Shown here: positions 15,603 to 24,294 of the stretch, in pieces
How positions within the stretch are numbered: position 1 is the stretch's first letter
Layout: every line of letters begins with the position of its first letter
Translations under genes and position numbers: made by a program
Notes under the pieces: model-generated
What the model was told of the DNA's origin: nothing
Seen by the model: the letters and a program-made list of their open reading frames with translations, nothing else
Databases searched by the model: none
NCBI GenBank assembly: GCA_002483445.1
Contig: DLHY01000163.1
Location: 77,906 to 141,905, forward strand
Source of the DNA: Blastocatellia bacterium UBA7656
GTDB lineage: Bacteria; Acidobacteriota; Blastocatellia; UBA7656
Length of the DNA stretch: 64,000 bases
Direction: 5' to 3'

Positions 15603-16082
15603 TCACGCTTTTTGAAATTCTGTCGAGAGAGAGAAGTTGCCCCACTGCAAAACGAATCGCCCGCCGCTGGACGAGTTTTCCAGTTTGATCGTAAGCATCT
15701 CAACCGGACTTTCAACCTTCTGATATTTCAAAGGAGCTTCCGCTGCTGTCGTCTTGTCTTCGGCCTGAACTATCAACACCCATTCGTGCGACGCGACGAA
15801 TTTCGCTTTGAGAATGTATTTGCCCGGCTGAATGGTCTTCTCTCCGAATTTCAAAGCGACATCCGTCGAGAGAGTGGTTGCCGCATCAGCGCCCATGCGC
15901 CATTCCTGACCGGGTTTGATCATCGCTTCGATGTCGCGGCCTTTCAAAGCAGGGCGACCATACTCGACGCTGACTTTCCCGCCTGCTATTTCCAGAGAAG
16001 CATTGCCGCGACCTCCGTCGTGAGCGAACGCGCAGCCCATGCAAAAGACTGCCAGCATGATCAGTGAAATGAGTTTTTTCAT
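15603..16082 (-). CDS. secreted DUF2911 protein
   Basis: The 159-residue product has a signal peptide (KKLISLIMLAVFCMGCAFAH), cleaved after about residue 20; MGC could also act as a lipobox. The mature part is the DUF2911 domain: VEYGRPALKGR, EWRMGADAATTL, and GKYILKAKFVASHEWVLIV are the recurring blocks. DUF2911 proteins are common in Acidobacteria and Bacteroidetes; no reaction is known. It lies 34 bases downstream of the SCO-family gene on the same strand, so the two probably form a transcription unit. Confidence 0.85.
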   Translation of the reverse strand: MKKLISLIMLAVFCMGCAFAHDGGRGNASLEIAGGKVSVEYGRPALKGRDIEAMIKPGQEWRMGADAATTLSTDVALKFGEKTIQPGKYILKAKFVASHEWVLIVQAEDKTTAAEAPLKYQKVESPVEMLTIKLENSSSGGRFVLQWGNFSLSTEFQKA

Positions 16083-16116
16083 CCTTTGTCCTCCCTTGAT
16101 AAATGAATCTGCAAAG

Positions 16117-16980
16117 CTACTCGATACCTTTGAGGCTTTTCAAATCGCTCAAAACCTCAGCCGTCTTCCACTCGTTGCCGCGATAGAGTTTTACGAGCTT
16201 TCCGTCCGAATTGATGAGAGCCGTGCGCAGCGAATGAACTATCTGGTCTCCATCCTTCCAGTATTGCATACCGAAATAAGTCGCGATTTTTTTAACCTCG
16301 TCAGCCGTGCCGACGGCGAACTCCCATCGCTCGAATGCTTTCGCGTCGTCGGCGTGAGCCGCGCCGTACTCGCGCAGCACTTTCGGCTTGTCGTAATCCG
16401 TGTCGACGCTGATGCTGAGAAGATGAGCGCGCGGATATGAAGCCGCGTCCTGTTTGATGGCCTTGTTGATTTCGGCGAAGCGATCCGTCATCAGCGGGCA
16501 GTAATCAGGCAGCGGGCAGCGCGTATAGATGAAGGTCAAAAGCAAAGCCTGTCCGCGATAATTTTTCAGACGGATTTTTTTTGCATCCTGATTCACGAGC
16601 GTGAAGTCAGTCACCTCGTCGCCCGGTTTCGGCTCATTGGCGTTGGGCGCGCTCGTCGGATCAGAGCTTTCCTGAATGACGACTACGCCCTCAAGCCACG
16701 AGCGTTCGCCATCTATGACGAGAGTAGCCGTCACCCGGTCGCCGGGTTTGAGAACATCGAGCGCCCACGTATCTTTGAGCTTGAAAGGCATCGTCATCGC
16801 TTCCATGAAACTCGGAATGGTTTCGTGCGATATAGTCACCATGCCCATGCCCTTATCGACCTCGAACACTTTGCCCTTGAGATCGAATCGCTGCTCCTGT
16901 CCTGAACTTTGTTTCCGGCAGGAGAGCAGGGTTGAGAGCGCAGCGAGGATTATAAAAACTGCTAAAATTTTTATGCGCAT
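16117..16980 (-). CDS. lipoprotein with CusF-like and SCO copper domains
   Basis: The 287-residue protein is probably a membrane-anchored copper carrier or cytochrome oxidase assembly factor. The lipobox ends at C21 (LSTLLSCRK). Residues 32-105 match the small copper-binding domain of CusF type (GMVTISHETIPSFMEAMTMPFKL; Met and Trp/His ligands). Residues 125-285 are a SCO1/SenC thioredoxin fold: FIYTRCPLPDYCPL holds the copper cysteines, and the ligand His is in DQIVHSL. Fusion of both domains occurs in several Gram-negative phyla. No cytochrome oxidase genes are next to it in this window. Confidence 0.9.
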   Translation of the reverse strand: MRIKILAVFIILAALSTLLSCRKQSSGQEQRFDLKGKVFEVDKGMGMVTISHETIPSFMEAMTMPFKLKDTWALDVLKPGDRVTATLVIDGERSWLEGVVVIQESSDPTSAPNANEPKPGDEVTDFTLVNQDAKKIRLKNYRGQALLLTFIYTRCPLPDYCPLMTDRFAEINKAIKQDAASYPRAHLLSISVDTDYDKPKVLREYGAAHADDAKAFERWEFAVGTADEVKKIATYFGMQYWKDGDQIVHSLRTALINSDGKLVKLYRGNEWKTAEVLSDLKSLKGIE

Positions 16981-16986
16981 TTTCGT

Positions 16987-17676
16987 TTACTGCTTAACAA
17001 AAGATCGTTGCCGGATGTGTTCTATCTCGTCAAAGAAGTCGGCGAGTTTGCTTTCATCGAGTTTGCCGTCCGCGCGCACGCCGCTGCAAATATCGACTCC
17101 GAAGGGCTGCACCTCCCGTATAGCTTCTCGGATGTTTTCCGCCTTCAGCCCTCCGGCAAGAAAAAGCGGGATGCCGATTTCTTCGCGTATCCTCCGGCTT
17201 ATGCTCCAGTCATGCACGCGCCCTGTTCCGCCAAGCTCTTTTACGGCGAGAGACTGATTGCCTGAATCAAGGAGGATAGCATCGACGTGATGCGAGACGG
17301 AAATCGCTTCTTCGATTGATTCTTCTCCCGCGACATGAACGACCTGCACCAGAGAGATGCCCGGCATCGCTTCGCGCAACTGGCTGTAGGAGCCGTTTTC
17401 AAGGCGGTCGCATATCTGAACGGTGTTGGTTCGACATCGCTTCTGTTGAGCGATGATCGAGCGCGCGTCCTGTTTAGAAGTCAGCAGAAAAGAAGACACC
17501 GAGGGCGGAACAGTCACGGCTATCCGAGCGATCAGTTCTTCAGAGATCACCCCCGGCCCGGAAGGCATCTCCGAGACAAGCCCAAGCGCCGCCGCGCCGA
17601 AACCGACAGCCATCCGCGCTTCTTCAACACTACTGACGCAGCAGATTTTCACTCTTGGCGATTTAGTCGGTTGCAT
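16987..17676 (-). CDS. TrpF-like phosphoribosylanthranilate isomerase
   Basis: The 229-residue TIM-barrel protein starts at MQPTKSPRVKICC; longer starts run into repeat DNA. TrpF converts phosphoribosylanthranilate to its ketose in tryptophan synthesis. The base cysteine is in RVKICCVSS and the acid Asp in PFGVDICSGVRADG; the phosphate-binding loop FLAGGLKAENIREAI is also present. The segment after strand 2 (VSEMPSGPGVISEELIARI) lacks the usual FxxxSPR block, so it is a divergent member. No other trp gene is nearby. It is six bases upstream of the SCO gene and probably shares its transcript. Confidence 0.75.
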   Translation of the reverse strand: MQPTKSPRVKICCVSSVEEARMAVGFGAAALGLVSEMPSGPGVISEELIARIAVTVPPSVSSFLLTSKQDARSIIAQQKRCRTNTVQICDRLENGSYSQLREAMPGISLVQVVHVAGEESIEEAISVSHHVDAILLDSGNQSLAVKELGGTGRVHDWSISRRIREEIGIPLFLAGGLKAENIREAIREVQPFGVDICSGVRADGKLDESKLADFFDEIEHIRQRSFVKQ

Positions 17677-17690
17677 AATGCTATGGAGGT

Positions 17691-17750
17691 CAGGAGTCGA
17701 GAGTCTGGAGTTTGGAGTCAGAATGAGACCACCGATCACTGACCGCCGCC
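17691..17750. repeat. heptad-periodic intergenic repeat
   Basis: Units of seven bases follow each other (AGTCGAG, AGTCTGG, AGTTTGG, AGTCAGA, then ACCGATC, ACTGACC on the other half). It fills the space between polA and the trpF-like gene. The same words recur at 28097-28168 and 28633-28713. Confidence 0.7.
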
Positions 17751-20462
17751 TCACGGTTTGGCTTCCATCCAGTTTCGCCCCACGCCCGTGTCGACGACAA
17801 GCGGCACGCTTAGTTTATAGACCTCTTCCATCTCTGATCGCACCACTTCGCGCACTCGCTCTACTTCCTTTTCAGGCGCTTCCAACAACAACTCGTCGTG
17901 AACCTGAAGTATCATCTTCGCTCCGAGACCTTCGCGGTTCAATCTTTCATGCACGCGAATCATCGCCATCTTAACAATGTCGGAGGCCGAACCTTGAAGA
18001 GGAGCGTTGATGGCTTCGCGCTCGGCTCTAGCCCGCAGGTTATGATTGCGATTGTTTATGTCGGGGATAGGTCGTATGCGACCGAGCAAGGTTCGCACAA
18101 AACCCGTTTCGCGCACCTGTTCTGGAGTCTCTTCCATGTAGCGGCGCACGCCTGTGTATGTCTTGTAATAATCCTCGATCACCTGTTTGGCTTTGGCCCG
18201 CGAAAGGCCGGTTCTCTGAGCCAACCCGAACGGGCCTATGACGTAAGCGACGGCGAAGTTTACTATCTTGGCAAGCCGTCGCATCTCTTCTTCTTCCTGT
18301 TTGTTCTTCGCGCCGAAGACCGACCGAGCAGTGGCGGCGTGAATATCTTCGCCGCGCGCGAATGCCTCCGTCATGGCCCGGTCGCCCGTTATGTGCGCGA
18401 AGAGTCTCAATTCGATCTGCGAATAATCAGCCGATATCAAAACATAACCGGGCGAAGGCACGAATGCCGCGCGGATGCGGCGACCAAGCTCTGAGCGGAT
18501 CGGAATATTTTGCAAGCCTGGATTCGTCGAACTCAATCTTCCCGTCGCTGCGACCGCCTGATTGAGGGTCGTATGCAGGCGACCGGTGCGCGGGTTGATC
18601 AGTTTGGGCAGAGCATCAACGTAAGTGTTTTTGAGTTTGGCTATCTCGCGATATTCGATTATGAGGCGCGGCAGTTCGTACTTCGCGGCGAGTTCTTCAA
18701 GCACATCGCTCGAAGTCGAGATGCGCCCGGTCTTGGTCTTGCGCCCGACTTCGAAGTTGAGCTTCTCGAAAATCTCTCCAAGCTGAACGGTCGAGTTGAT
18801 GTTGAACTCTTCGCCCGCGAGTTTGTAAATCTCCCCGGTCAATCGATCAAGTTCTTTCTCCATCTCGCCGCCCGCCTTTTCCAACGCCGCGGTGTCTATG
18901 CGCACGCCGAGTCGCTCCATCTCGAAAAGAATTTCGACAAGCGGAAGCTCTATTTCAGAGTAGACCGTCTCAAGTTCCTTCTCTTCGATTTTCGCGCGCA
19001 GCACATCGGCGAGGTGATAGGTCAGATCGGCGGTCTGAAGCGCGCGAGAATCCGCCGGATCGAATCCATCGATTGAGTCGGCCATATCGAGGCCGAGATA
19101 TTCGCGCGTCACTTCCTGAATTCGGTGACTGGCGCGATTCGGATCGAGCAGATATGCCGCAAGCATCGTGTCGTCTTCGACGCCTTCTATGCGTATAGCG
19201 GGCTTGAAATCAGGAATCGAGCCATCAGCTTTTTTCTTCGAAGACAAGTCGTCCCGCTCGGTGATGTATTTATCGAGACAGGTGAGCGCGCCTTTCCAGT
19301 CGTGGACGGATTTTTGAATGATTCCGTTTTCCATCACTTCTTTTAGAAGCTCAAGCGGATCTGCGTTTGTTTCGAATTTTTCGAAATCGATTATCACGGC
19401 GTTCATCTGCGCGGTCGAGACAGCCAGCCCATAAAGTTTTTCGTCGCGCTCGGCTGTAGCAATCGCGATGCGATCCATCGACCACAGCGAGCGAATGAAT
19501 GATCTTAGCTCCGCGATAGTCGTGATGCGCTCATACTTCGCTTTGCCGGGGCGACGAGCCGCAACAGTCGCTATTGAATCGGGGCTGGCAGCGTCGGCGA
19601 ACTCGCGGGTGAGTTGAGAGAATTCAAGTTCTGAAAACAACTCATAAGCGGCCCCTCGATCAGGCTCTTCGTAGCGCAATGCGTCGAGGTCTAAACTGAT
19701 CGGCATATCGCAATGAATGCGCGCAAGGTCGCGCGACTGCAATATCAACTCGACGTTCTGCTGGAGGCTTTCGCGATAGGTCTTGCGCGAAATTTCATCC
19801 GCGCGAGCAAGAGCGGTTTCCAGAGTGTCGAACTGTTGAAGTATCTGTTTTGCGCCCTTCTCGCCCACGCCCGGAGCGCCGGGGATGTTATCCGATGAAT
19901 CGCCCCAGAGAGCGAGCAGGTCAACAACCTGATCCGGTCTTACGCCGAGTTTTTCTGCGACGCCCGCAGCGTCGAGCAGTTTCATATCTCCGCTGCGCTC
20001 CGTTCTGAGGACTTTGACATGAGGGGTGACTACCTGGCAGAGGTCTTTGTCGTTCGTCACCACGATGACATCCAGACCTGCGGCTTCGGCCTTGCGCGCA
20101 AGCGTGCCTATGATGTCGTCGGCTTCAAATCCGGGCTGCCGGATGATTGGCACGCGCAGAACTTCGCAGACGCGATTGATATAGGGAAGTTGCGTTTCGA
20201 GGTCGTCAGGCATCAGCGCGCGATGCGCTTTGTAAAGCTCATAGGATTCATGTCGAAAAGTCGGCTCAGGGGAATCCAGTGCGATGCCGAGATAATCGGG
20301 TTTTTCGCTTGCGATCAATCGACGAAGCATCATCGTGAATCCATAGATCGCGTTGGTCGCAAGCCCGCTTGAATTCGACAGTCCGCGAATCGCGTAGTAG
20401 GCGCGAAAAATCTGCGACATTCCGTCGACGATGTAGAGCCTCTTTCTTTTCGCTTCAGCCAT
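17751..20462 (-). CDS. polA: DNA polymerase I
   Basis: PolA fills gaps and removes RNA primers. The 903-residue protein has the 5'-3' exonuclease at residues 1-290 (LYIVDGMSQIFRAYYA, GFEADDIIGTLA, WGDSSDNIPGAPGVGEKGA). A 3'-5' exonuclease-like domain follows at about 310-500, and the polymerase domain at 510-903. Motif A is SADYSQIELRLFAHITGD, the O-helix is RRLAKIVNFAVAYVIGPFG, and motif C is ILQVHDELLLEAP. In the proofreading domain the Asp-x-Glu expected early is replaced (RIAIATAERDE), so editing is probably lost, as in Taq-type enzymes. The gene is divergent from the sigma-factor gene at 20591. Confidence 0.96.
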   Translation of the reverse strand: MAEAKRKRLYIVDGMSQIFRAYYAIRGLSNSSGLATNAIYGFTMMLRRLIASEKPDYLGIALDSPEPTFRHESYELYKAHRALMPDDLETQLPYINRVCEVLRVPIIRQPGFEADDIIGTLARKAEAAGLDVIVVTNDKDLCQVVTPHVKVLRTERSGDMKLLDAAGVAEKLGVRPDQVVDLLALWGDSSDNIPGAPGVGEKGAKQILQQFDTLETALARADEISRKTYRESLQQNVELILQSRDLARIHCDMPISLDLDALRYEEPDRGAAYELFSELEFSQLTREFADAASPDSIATVAARRPGKAKYERITTIAELRSFIRSLWSMDRIAIATAERDEKLYGLAVSTAQMNAVIIDFEKFETNADPLELLKEVMENGIIQKSVHDWKGALTCLDKYITERDDLSSKKKADGSIPDFKPAIRIEGVEDDTMLAAYLLDPNRASHRIQEVTREYLGLDMADSIDGFDPADSRALQTADLTYHLADVLRAKIEEKELETVYSEIELPLVEILFEMERLGVRIDTAALEKAGGEMEKELDRLTGEIYKLAGEEFNINSTVQLGEIFEKLNFEVGRKTKTGRISTSSDVLEELAAKYELPRLIIEYREIAKLKNTYVDALPKLINPRTGRLHTTLNQAVAATGRLSSTNPGLQNIPIRSELGRRIRAAFVPSPGYVLISADYSQIELRLFAHITGDRAMTEAFARGEDIHAATARSVFGAKNKQEEEEMRRLAKIVNFAVAYVIGPFGLAQRTGLSRAKAKQVIEDYYKTYTGVRRYMEETPEQVRETGFVRTLLGRIRPIPDINNRNHNLRARAEREAINAPLQGSASDIVKMAMIRVHERLNREGLGAKMILQVHDELLLEAPEKEVERVREVVRSEMEEVYKLSVPLVVDTGVGRNWMEAKP

Positions 20463-20590
20463 TACAATTCATACTACGGGCGGCAAAATTCGAGTGTCAA
20501 TGCTGAAAACTGACCGGCTTTGTGTTAGCATGGGGTCGCCTCGAAACGAGCGCCAGCGTGTCAGACCGCAACGAGCGCACGGGAAAAGGA

Positions 20591-21556
20591 ATGACATTTG
20601 AAGATTTCCAAAAAGCGTTTGCGGGAGAGGTCAAAGAATTTTTAGCTCGCATCCAGCGCCGTTACAGCGTCACGGATGAAGAGATGATCGCGGCCCTGCA
20701 TTCGTCGGCGAAAAAGTATCTGGCTGACAGCTTCGATCAGACGACCGGAAATCCCGGCCCGACGACTGAAGCGCGACAGGCAGCGTCGAAATACTTTGAA
20801 TCGCTCAACTGCGATGATCTGTGTCTGGCCGTGGCCTGCGCCAAAGGAGACGACGCGGCGTGGGAAGACTTCTTCCGCGATTATCGCAGCTATCTCGTGA
20901 ACATCTCGCGCACGATGACGCAGGACGCCGGAGCTGCAGAACAACTCGCCGATTCGACTTTCGCCGAACTCTACGGCCTGCGCGAGACGGACAGCGGAAG
21001 GGTGAGCAAGTTTTCCTTCTATTCGGGGCGCGGCTCGATGCGCGGCTGGCTGCGCGCAGTGGTGTTTCAACTCTCGGCAGATTCGCATCGCCAGACAAGT
21101 CGCTTCGTTCAGACCGAAGAGCCTGAAGACATGGATCGCCTCGTCGGACTAAACGAGCCGGAGCGCGTAAGCCTCTCCGATCCGCAGTATGTGAGCGAGC
21201 GTTATCGCAGCGCCGTCTCGGACGCGCTCAGACGCGCGCTCACGGCGCTTGAGCCGCGCGAGCGATTGCTGCTGGCTTATTACTATTACGACGAGATGAC
21301 GCTGCGCGAGATAGGGCAGTTGTTCAACGTGCATGAAGCGACCATAAGCCGGTGGCTGACGAAGGTGCAAAAGCGGACGCGCAAGCTGGTTGAAAAGAGC
21401 CTTGCGCGAGATCATCAGTTCAAGAGGCTTGAGGTCAGCGAGGCGATAGAGCTTGCGGCTGAAGAGATGAACATAAGCGTGCGCGATTATCTGGTCGAGT
21501 CGGTGGAAGCCGATTCGGCGCGCGGCGCAAGAGGGGCAGTAGCTCCAAAGACATAA
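20591..21556 (+). CDS. sigma-70 family factor with N- and C-terminal extensions
   Basis: The 321-residue protein has a sigma region 2 at about 80-170 (AWEDFFRDYRSYLVNISRTM, SMRGWLRAVVFQLSADSHR). Region 4 is at 205-275 (LTALEPRERLLLAYYYYDEM, LFNVHEATISRWLTKVQKRT). About 75 residues precede region 2 and 45 follow region 4. A close relative is at 51084. The gene after it encodes a membrane anti-sigma factor, so the two probably form a regulated pair. The ATG is directly preceded by AAAAGGA without spacing; GTG at 20558 is an alternative start. Confidence 0.87.
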   Translation: MTFEDFQKAFAGEVKEFLARIQRRYSVTDEEMIAALHSSAKKYLADSFDQTTGNPGPTTEARQAASKYFESLNCDDLCLAVACAKGDDAAWEDFFRDYRSYLVNISRTMTQDAGAAEQLADSTFAELYGLRETDSGRVSKFSFYSGRGSMRGWLRAVVFQLSADSHRQTSRFVQTEEPEDMDRLVGLNEPERVSLSDPQYVSERYRSAVSDALRRALTALEPRERLLLAYYYYDEMTLREIGQLFNVHEATISRWLTKVQKRTRKLVEKSLARDHQFKRLEVSEAIELAAEEMNISVRDYLVESVEADSARGARGAVAPKT

Positions 21557-21619
21557 AAATAAAAATTTTCGCAAACGCGGCATCGGGTCGCGTTCTCTTG
21601 GAGGAGAAGGTCCAAAGCC

Positions 21620-22840
21620 ATGAGGATGTTCTGGCAAACTGAAGATAAGGCCATTGAGAAATTGCTCCGCGCCCGCCGCATCACTGACGCCGCGTGCCGC
21701 GGATTCGATCCTGATCTGGCCTCCGCTTATGTCGAGCGTTCGCTCACTTCCACTGAGCAGGCGCGCTACGAAATCCACCTTTCCGAGTGTGCCGGGTGCC
21801 GAAAGACCACTGTCGCCTTGATGCGCTCAGTCGAGGCCGATAAGCCCGATGCGGTAAGGCGGGTTGAAAAACCGGGCTGGGGCGATGCGCTCAAAGGATT
21901 GGCCGTCGCTTTGGCAACCCCCCGATCGGCCATCGCCGCCACAGCCGTTATAGTTATTGCCGCAAGTTTCGCTTTTGTTGTTTTGCGACAACCGCAGACG
22001 GCGGACACCGAGCAGGCTCGCGCCAATCAGCCTGAACAGAAAGCAGAAGCGCAACCAGCGCAGTTATCATCCGTAGCCCCCGCAGAAGACCAGGCCCCCG
22101 ATGCTCAATCGGGCCGTTCTCTCAGTGCGAAAGCAGGACGCGCTGAGAGAGAGCAGGAAAGCGAAGATGCCGAGGAGAAGAAGGACGCGACGAGTGAGCC
22201 GCCTGCGCCGCCCACGTCACAGCCGACTGTAAAGGCAGCCGAAGGAGATGCTGCGGCGAAGACCGAAGAGATGGCGCGCAAGACTGAAAGCGAGAAATCA
22301 GATTCCGCCCCGCCGCCGCCGACTGAAGATAAGCCGCTGCCGAGAATCGAAGGCGCGCGCTCCGTACCGGGCGACGGCAGGGACGACAGATCGAGAGTCA
22401 GCACGCTTCGTCCCGGTGTGGTTGACGGCGAAGCGAGAGAGGGCGGAAAAGAGAAGAAAGTCATTCGCCCTGATGATGCCGTCGCGCGAGGCGAGGCCGC
22501 CTCGACGAGCGGCACGGCTGGAAGAATAGCATCTCCTCCGGCAAGTTCGCGCCTGCGCGATTTGAAAGACGAGGCGAAGTCTCGCCCTAAAGGAACGCCT
22601 GAGATCAGAGTCGGCGGGAAGAAGTTTTACTTTCTCAACAATACATGGACGGACAAGGACTACAAACCCGAAAAAGAAATGCCTGTCGTCCCTGTAGTTC
22701 GAGGCAGCGCGCTTTACAAGGAATTGCTCACTAAAAACACCGGACTGAAAATTTATTTCGAGTCCGAGCGGTTCGCTGAAGAGCGCGCCATCATCGTCTA
22801 CAAAAACACCGTCTACAAACTTTCTCCGCCGGAGAAGTAG
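21620..22840 (+). CDS. membrane anti-sigma factor with zf-HC2-like motif
   Basis: The 406-residue protein has an N-terminal zinc-binding anti-sigma region (ARYEIHLSECAGCRKTTVAL: H-x3-C-x2-C). One membrane helix is at about 113-130 (AIAATAVIVIAASFAFVVL). A long Pro/Glu/Lys-rich exported linker and a small C-terminal domain of about 90 residues follow (EIRVGGKKFYFLNNTWTDKD). The C-terminal domain may sense the envelope. It is 63 bases after the sigma gene, and GGAGGAGAAGG lies before the ATG. The likely job is to hold the sigma factor until an envelope signal acts. Confidence 0.83.
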   Translation: MRMFWQTEDKAIEKLLRARRITDAACRGFDPDLASAYVERSLTSTEQARYEIHLSECAGCRKTTVALMRSVEADKPDAVRRVEKPGWGDALKGLAVALATPRSAIAATAVIVIAASFAFVVLRQPQTADTEQARANQPEQKAEAQPAQLSSVAPAEDQAPDAQSGRSLSAKAGRAEREQESEDAEEKKDATSEPPAPPTSQPTVKAAEGDAAAKTEEMARKTESEKSDSAPPPPTEDKPLPRIEGARSVPGDGRDDRSRVSTLRPGVVDGEAREGGKEKKVIRPDDAVARGEAASTSGTAGRIASPPASSRLRDLKDEAKSRPKGTPEIRVGGKKFYFLNNTWTDKDYKPEKEMPVVPVVRGSALYKELLTKNTGLKIYFESERFAEERAIIVYKNTVYKLSPPEK

Positions 22841-22864
22841 CCACAATCCTCATCACTGCAACCA

Positions 22865-22892
22865 GAAGCCGCTCCCTTGGGGCGGCTTTTTA
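22865..22892 (+). terminator. intrinsic terminator after anti-sigma gene
   Basis: The stem AGCCGCTCC / GGGGCGGCT with a short loop is followed by TTTTTATTTT, 25 bases after the stop at 22840. Confidence 0.8.
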
Positions 22893-22935
22893 TTTTCGCC
22901 CCAACCGATCTGATCTTCGCCTTTCGCAGAAAACG

Positions 22936-22985
22936 AAACAGCGGATGAAGGCGACTCTGCAACGTCGCTTTCATCCGCTGTTTTT
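22936..22985. repeat. 50-bp hairpin element, copy 2
   Basis: AACAGCGGATGAAGGCGAC pairs with GTCGCTTTCATCCGCTGTT, then TTT. It resembles the hairpin at 15447-15486 in stem and loop. Here it lies between two convergent genes and would act as a terminator on the reverse side too. Confidence 0.78.
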
Positions 22986-23001
22986 CACCAGAGCGATTGA
23001 A

Positions 23002-23550
23002 TCAGAACAATCGCTTGATCTCTTCTTCGAAGACCTCCATCGGGCGCGCGCCGACGAGCTTGTTTACGACCTGTCCTTCGCGGTTGATGATGTAATTGGT
23101 CGGTATTCCCTGGCTCACATCCCAGCCGCTGAGGGCAGCCGGGTTGTTCACAAGCCAGACGGCATAGTTGATGTTATTGCTCTTCATAAATGAAGCGACC
23201 GCTCCGGCTCCCTGCCTGCTCCCCGTTATCGGATCGACCGAGACGCCTATCACCTCAAGCCCCTTATCGCGATACTTGTTCTGCAAGGCGATCAGTCCCG
23301 GTATCTCCACCCGGCAGGGGCCGCACCAGGTGGCCCAGAAATCGAGTATCACCACCTTGCCGCGATACTGCTCAAGGCTCTTCTGCACGCTTTCGGTGGC
23401 AACAGGCGTTGCCGAAACCGCGATAGCTTTGTTCGACCCGCTGCCATTGCCCGACATCAACGAGCAGCCTCCAGAAAAAATAGCCACCGCAAGCGCAGCT
23501 ATAAAAAAGCGACTTCTGTTCAGCTTTAAGTTTATATTTTTTCCCGACAT
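23002..23550 (-). CDS. thioredoxin-like lipoprotein (TlpA/ResA type)
   Basis: The 182-residue product starts at MSGKNINLKLNRSR, with GAGGGA six bases upstream. A lipobox occurs at AIFSGGC, so the protein is anchored outside the inner membrane. The thioredoxin fold has the redox pair in DFWATWCGPCRVEIPGL and the cis-Pro segment in GIPTNYIINREG. TlpA/ResA proteins reduce cysteines during cytochrome c maturation or similar. The neighbours do not reveal the partner; a hypothetical gene lies on the same strand upstream. Confidence 0.9.
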   Translation of the reverse strand: MSGKNINLKLNRSRFFIAALAVAIFSGGCSLMSGNGSGSNKAIAVSATPVATESVQKSLEQYRGKVVILDFWATWCGPCRVEIPGLIALQNKYRDKGLEVIGVSVDPITGSRQGAGAVASFMKSNNINYAVWLVNNPAALSGWDVSQGIPTNYIINREGQVVNKLVGARPMEVFEEEIKRLF

Positions 23551-23619
23551 GATTTCCCTCAACACCTGACTTCTCGAAACAGGTCACAGCTTAACACGAA
23601 TGCTCGTTCGGTTGCATTG

Positions 23620-24294
23620 TCAAAACCGGCGGCGAAGGCGGTCGCGCTTGTCGTCGACGAAGCGGCAGCGTTTCTCTTTTACTCGAACAGGCTGCGCGCC
23701 GGAATGACGCCGCTCCAGAATTATCCGGCATACGATGAGCGCGATCAGCCGATGCAGATAACGCGCTTCCCATTTCATCGAGGGCGTGACTTCTATTCTC
23801 ACGGTGGTCTGAGTCCGGCGATCAGAATCGAAGCAGAAAATGAGCAACGTCGATTGATAAAATTTCTTGTGAACCGTTATCGAGGACTGCGAGCGAAGCG
23901 ACCCCCTTCGACTGCGTTCGAGACAGAAATCATCGCCTTCGGCCATCTCTATGATCAGGCGGTCGCGATTGGGATTCGCCCGCGACCGTCGGATGAGGAA
24001 AGACTCGCCGCCGTCGGCGCAAATGATCGATATGCGGCGATCCAGCGCGCCGACGCTTATTTCGAATTTCGAACCGTCAGCTTCATAAATAGCGTGCCGC
24101 AGCCCGCGCCACTTGAGTCGCCCGATGCGGCGACCATCCACTGTGAAGATATGGCGGACGCGGCTATGACCTTCGCGCCGGACGATGATTTCACTCGCTC
24201 CGATGAAATCGCGCTCGAACGTTTCGCCCGCCGATTCGATTAAAGCTGCATCTGCTCTCATAAAAAGTATTTCACGCTCCAATGTATCGCGCAT
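23620..24294 (-). CDS. hypothetical protein, strand-rich
   Basis: I do not recognise this 224-residue protein. The centre has repeated short strands (RVRHIFTVDGRRIGRLKWRG, AIYEADGSKFEISV), which recall tubby/LURP-one-like barrels, but weakly. The C-terminal third has a hydrophobic segment (HRLIALIVCRIILERR) followed by a strongly basic end. The longest start overlaps the ThiF-like gene upstream by 23 bases, consistent with coupling; ATG at 24261 is a possible shorter start. It lies between the E1-like gene and the thioredoxin gene on the same strand. Confidence 0.6.
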   Translation of the reverse strand: MRDTLEREILFMRADAALIESAGETFERDFIGASEIIVRREGHSRVRHIFTVDGRRIGRLKWRGLRHAIYEADGSKFEISVGALDRRISIICADGGESFLIRRSRANPNRDRLIIEMAEGDDFCLERSRRGSLRSQSSITVHKKFYQSTLLIFCFDSDRRTQTTVRIEVTPSMKWEARYLHRLIALIVCRIILERRHSGAQPVRVKEKRCRFVDDKRDRLRRRF

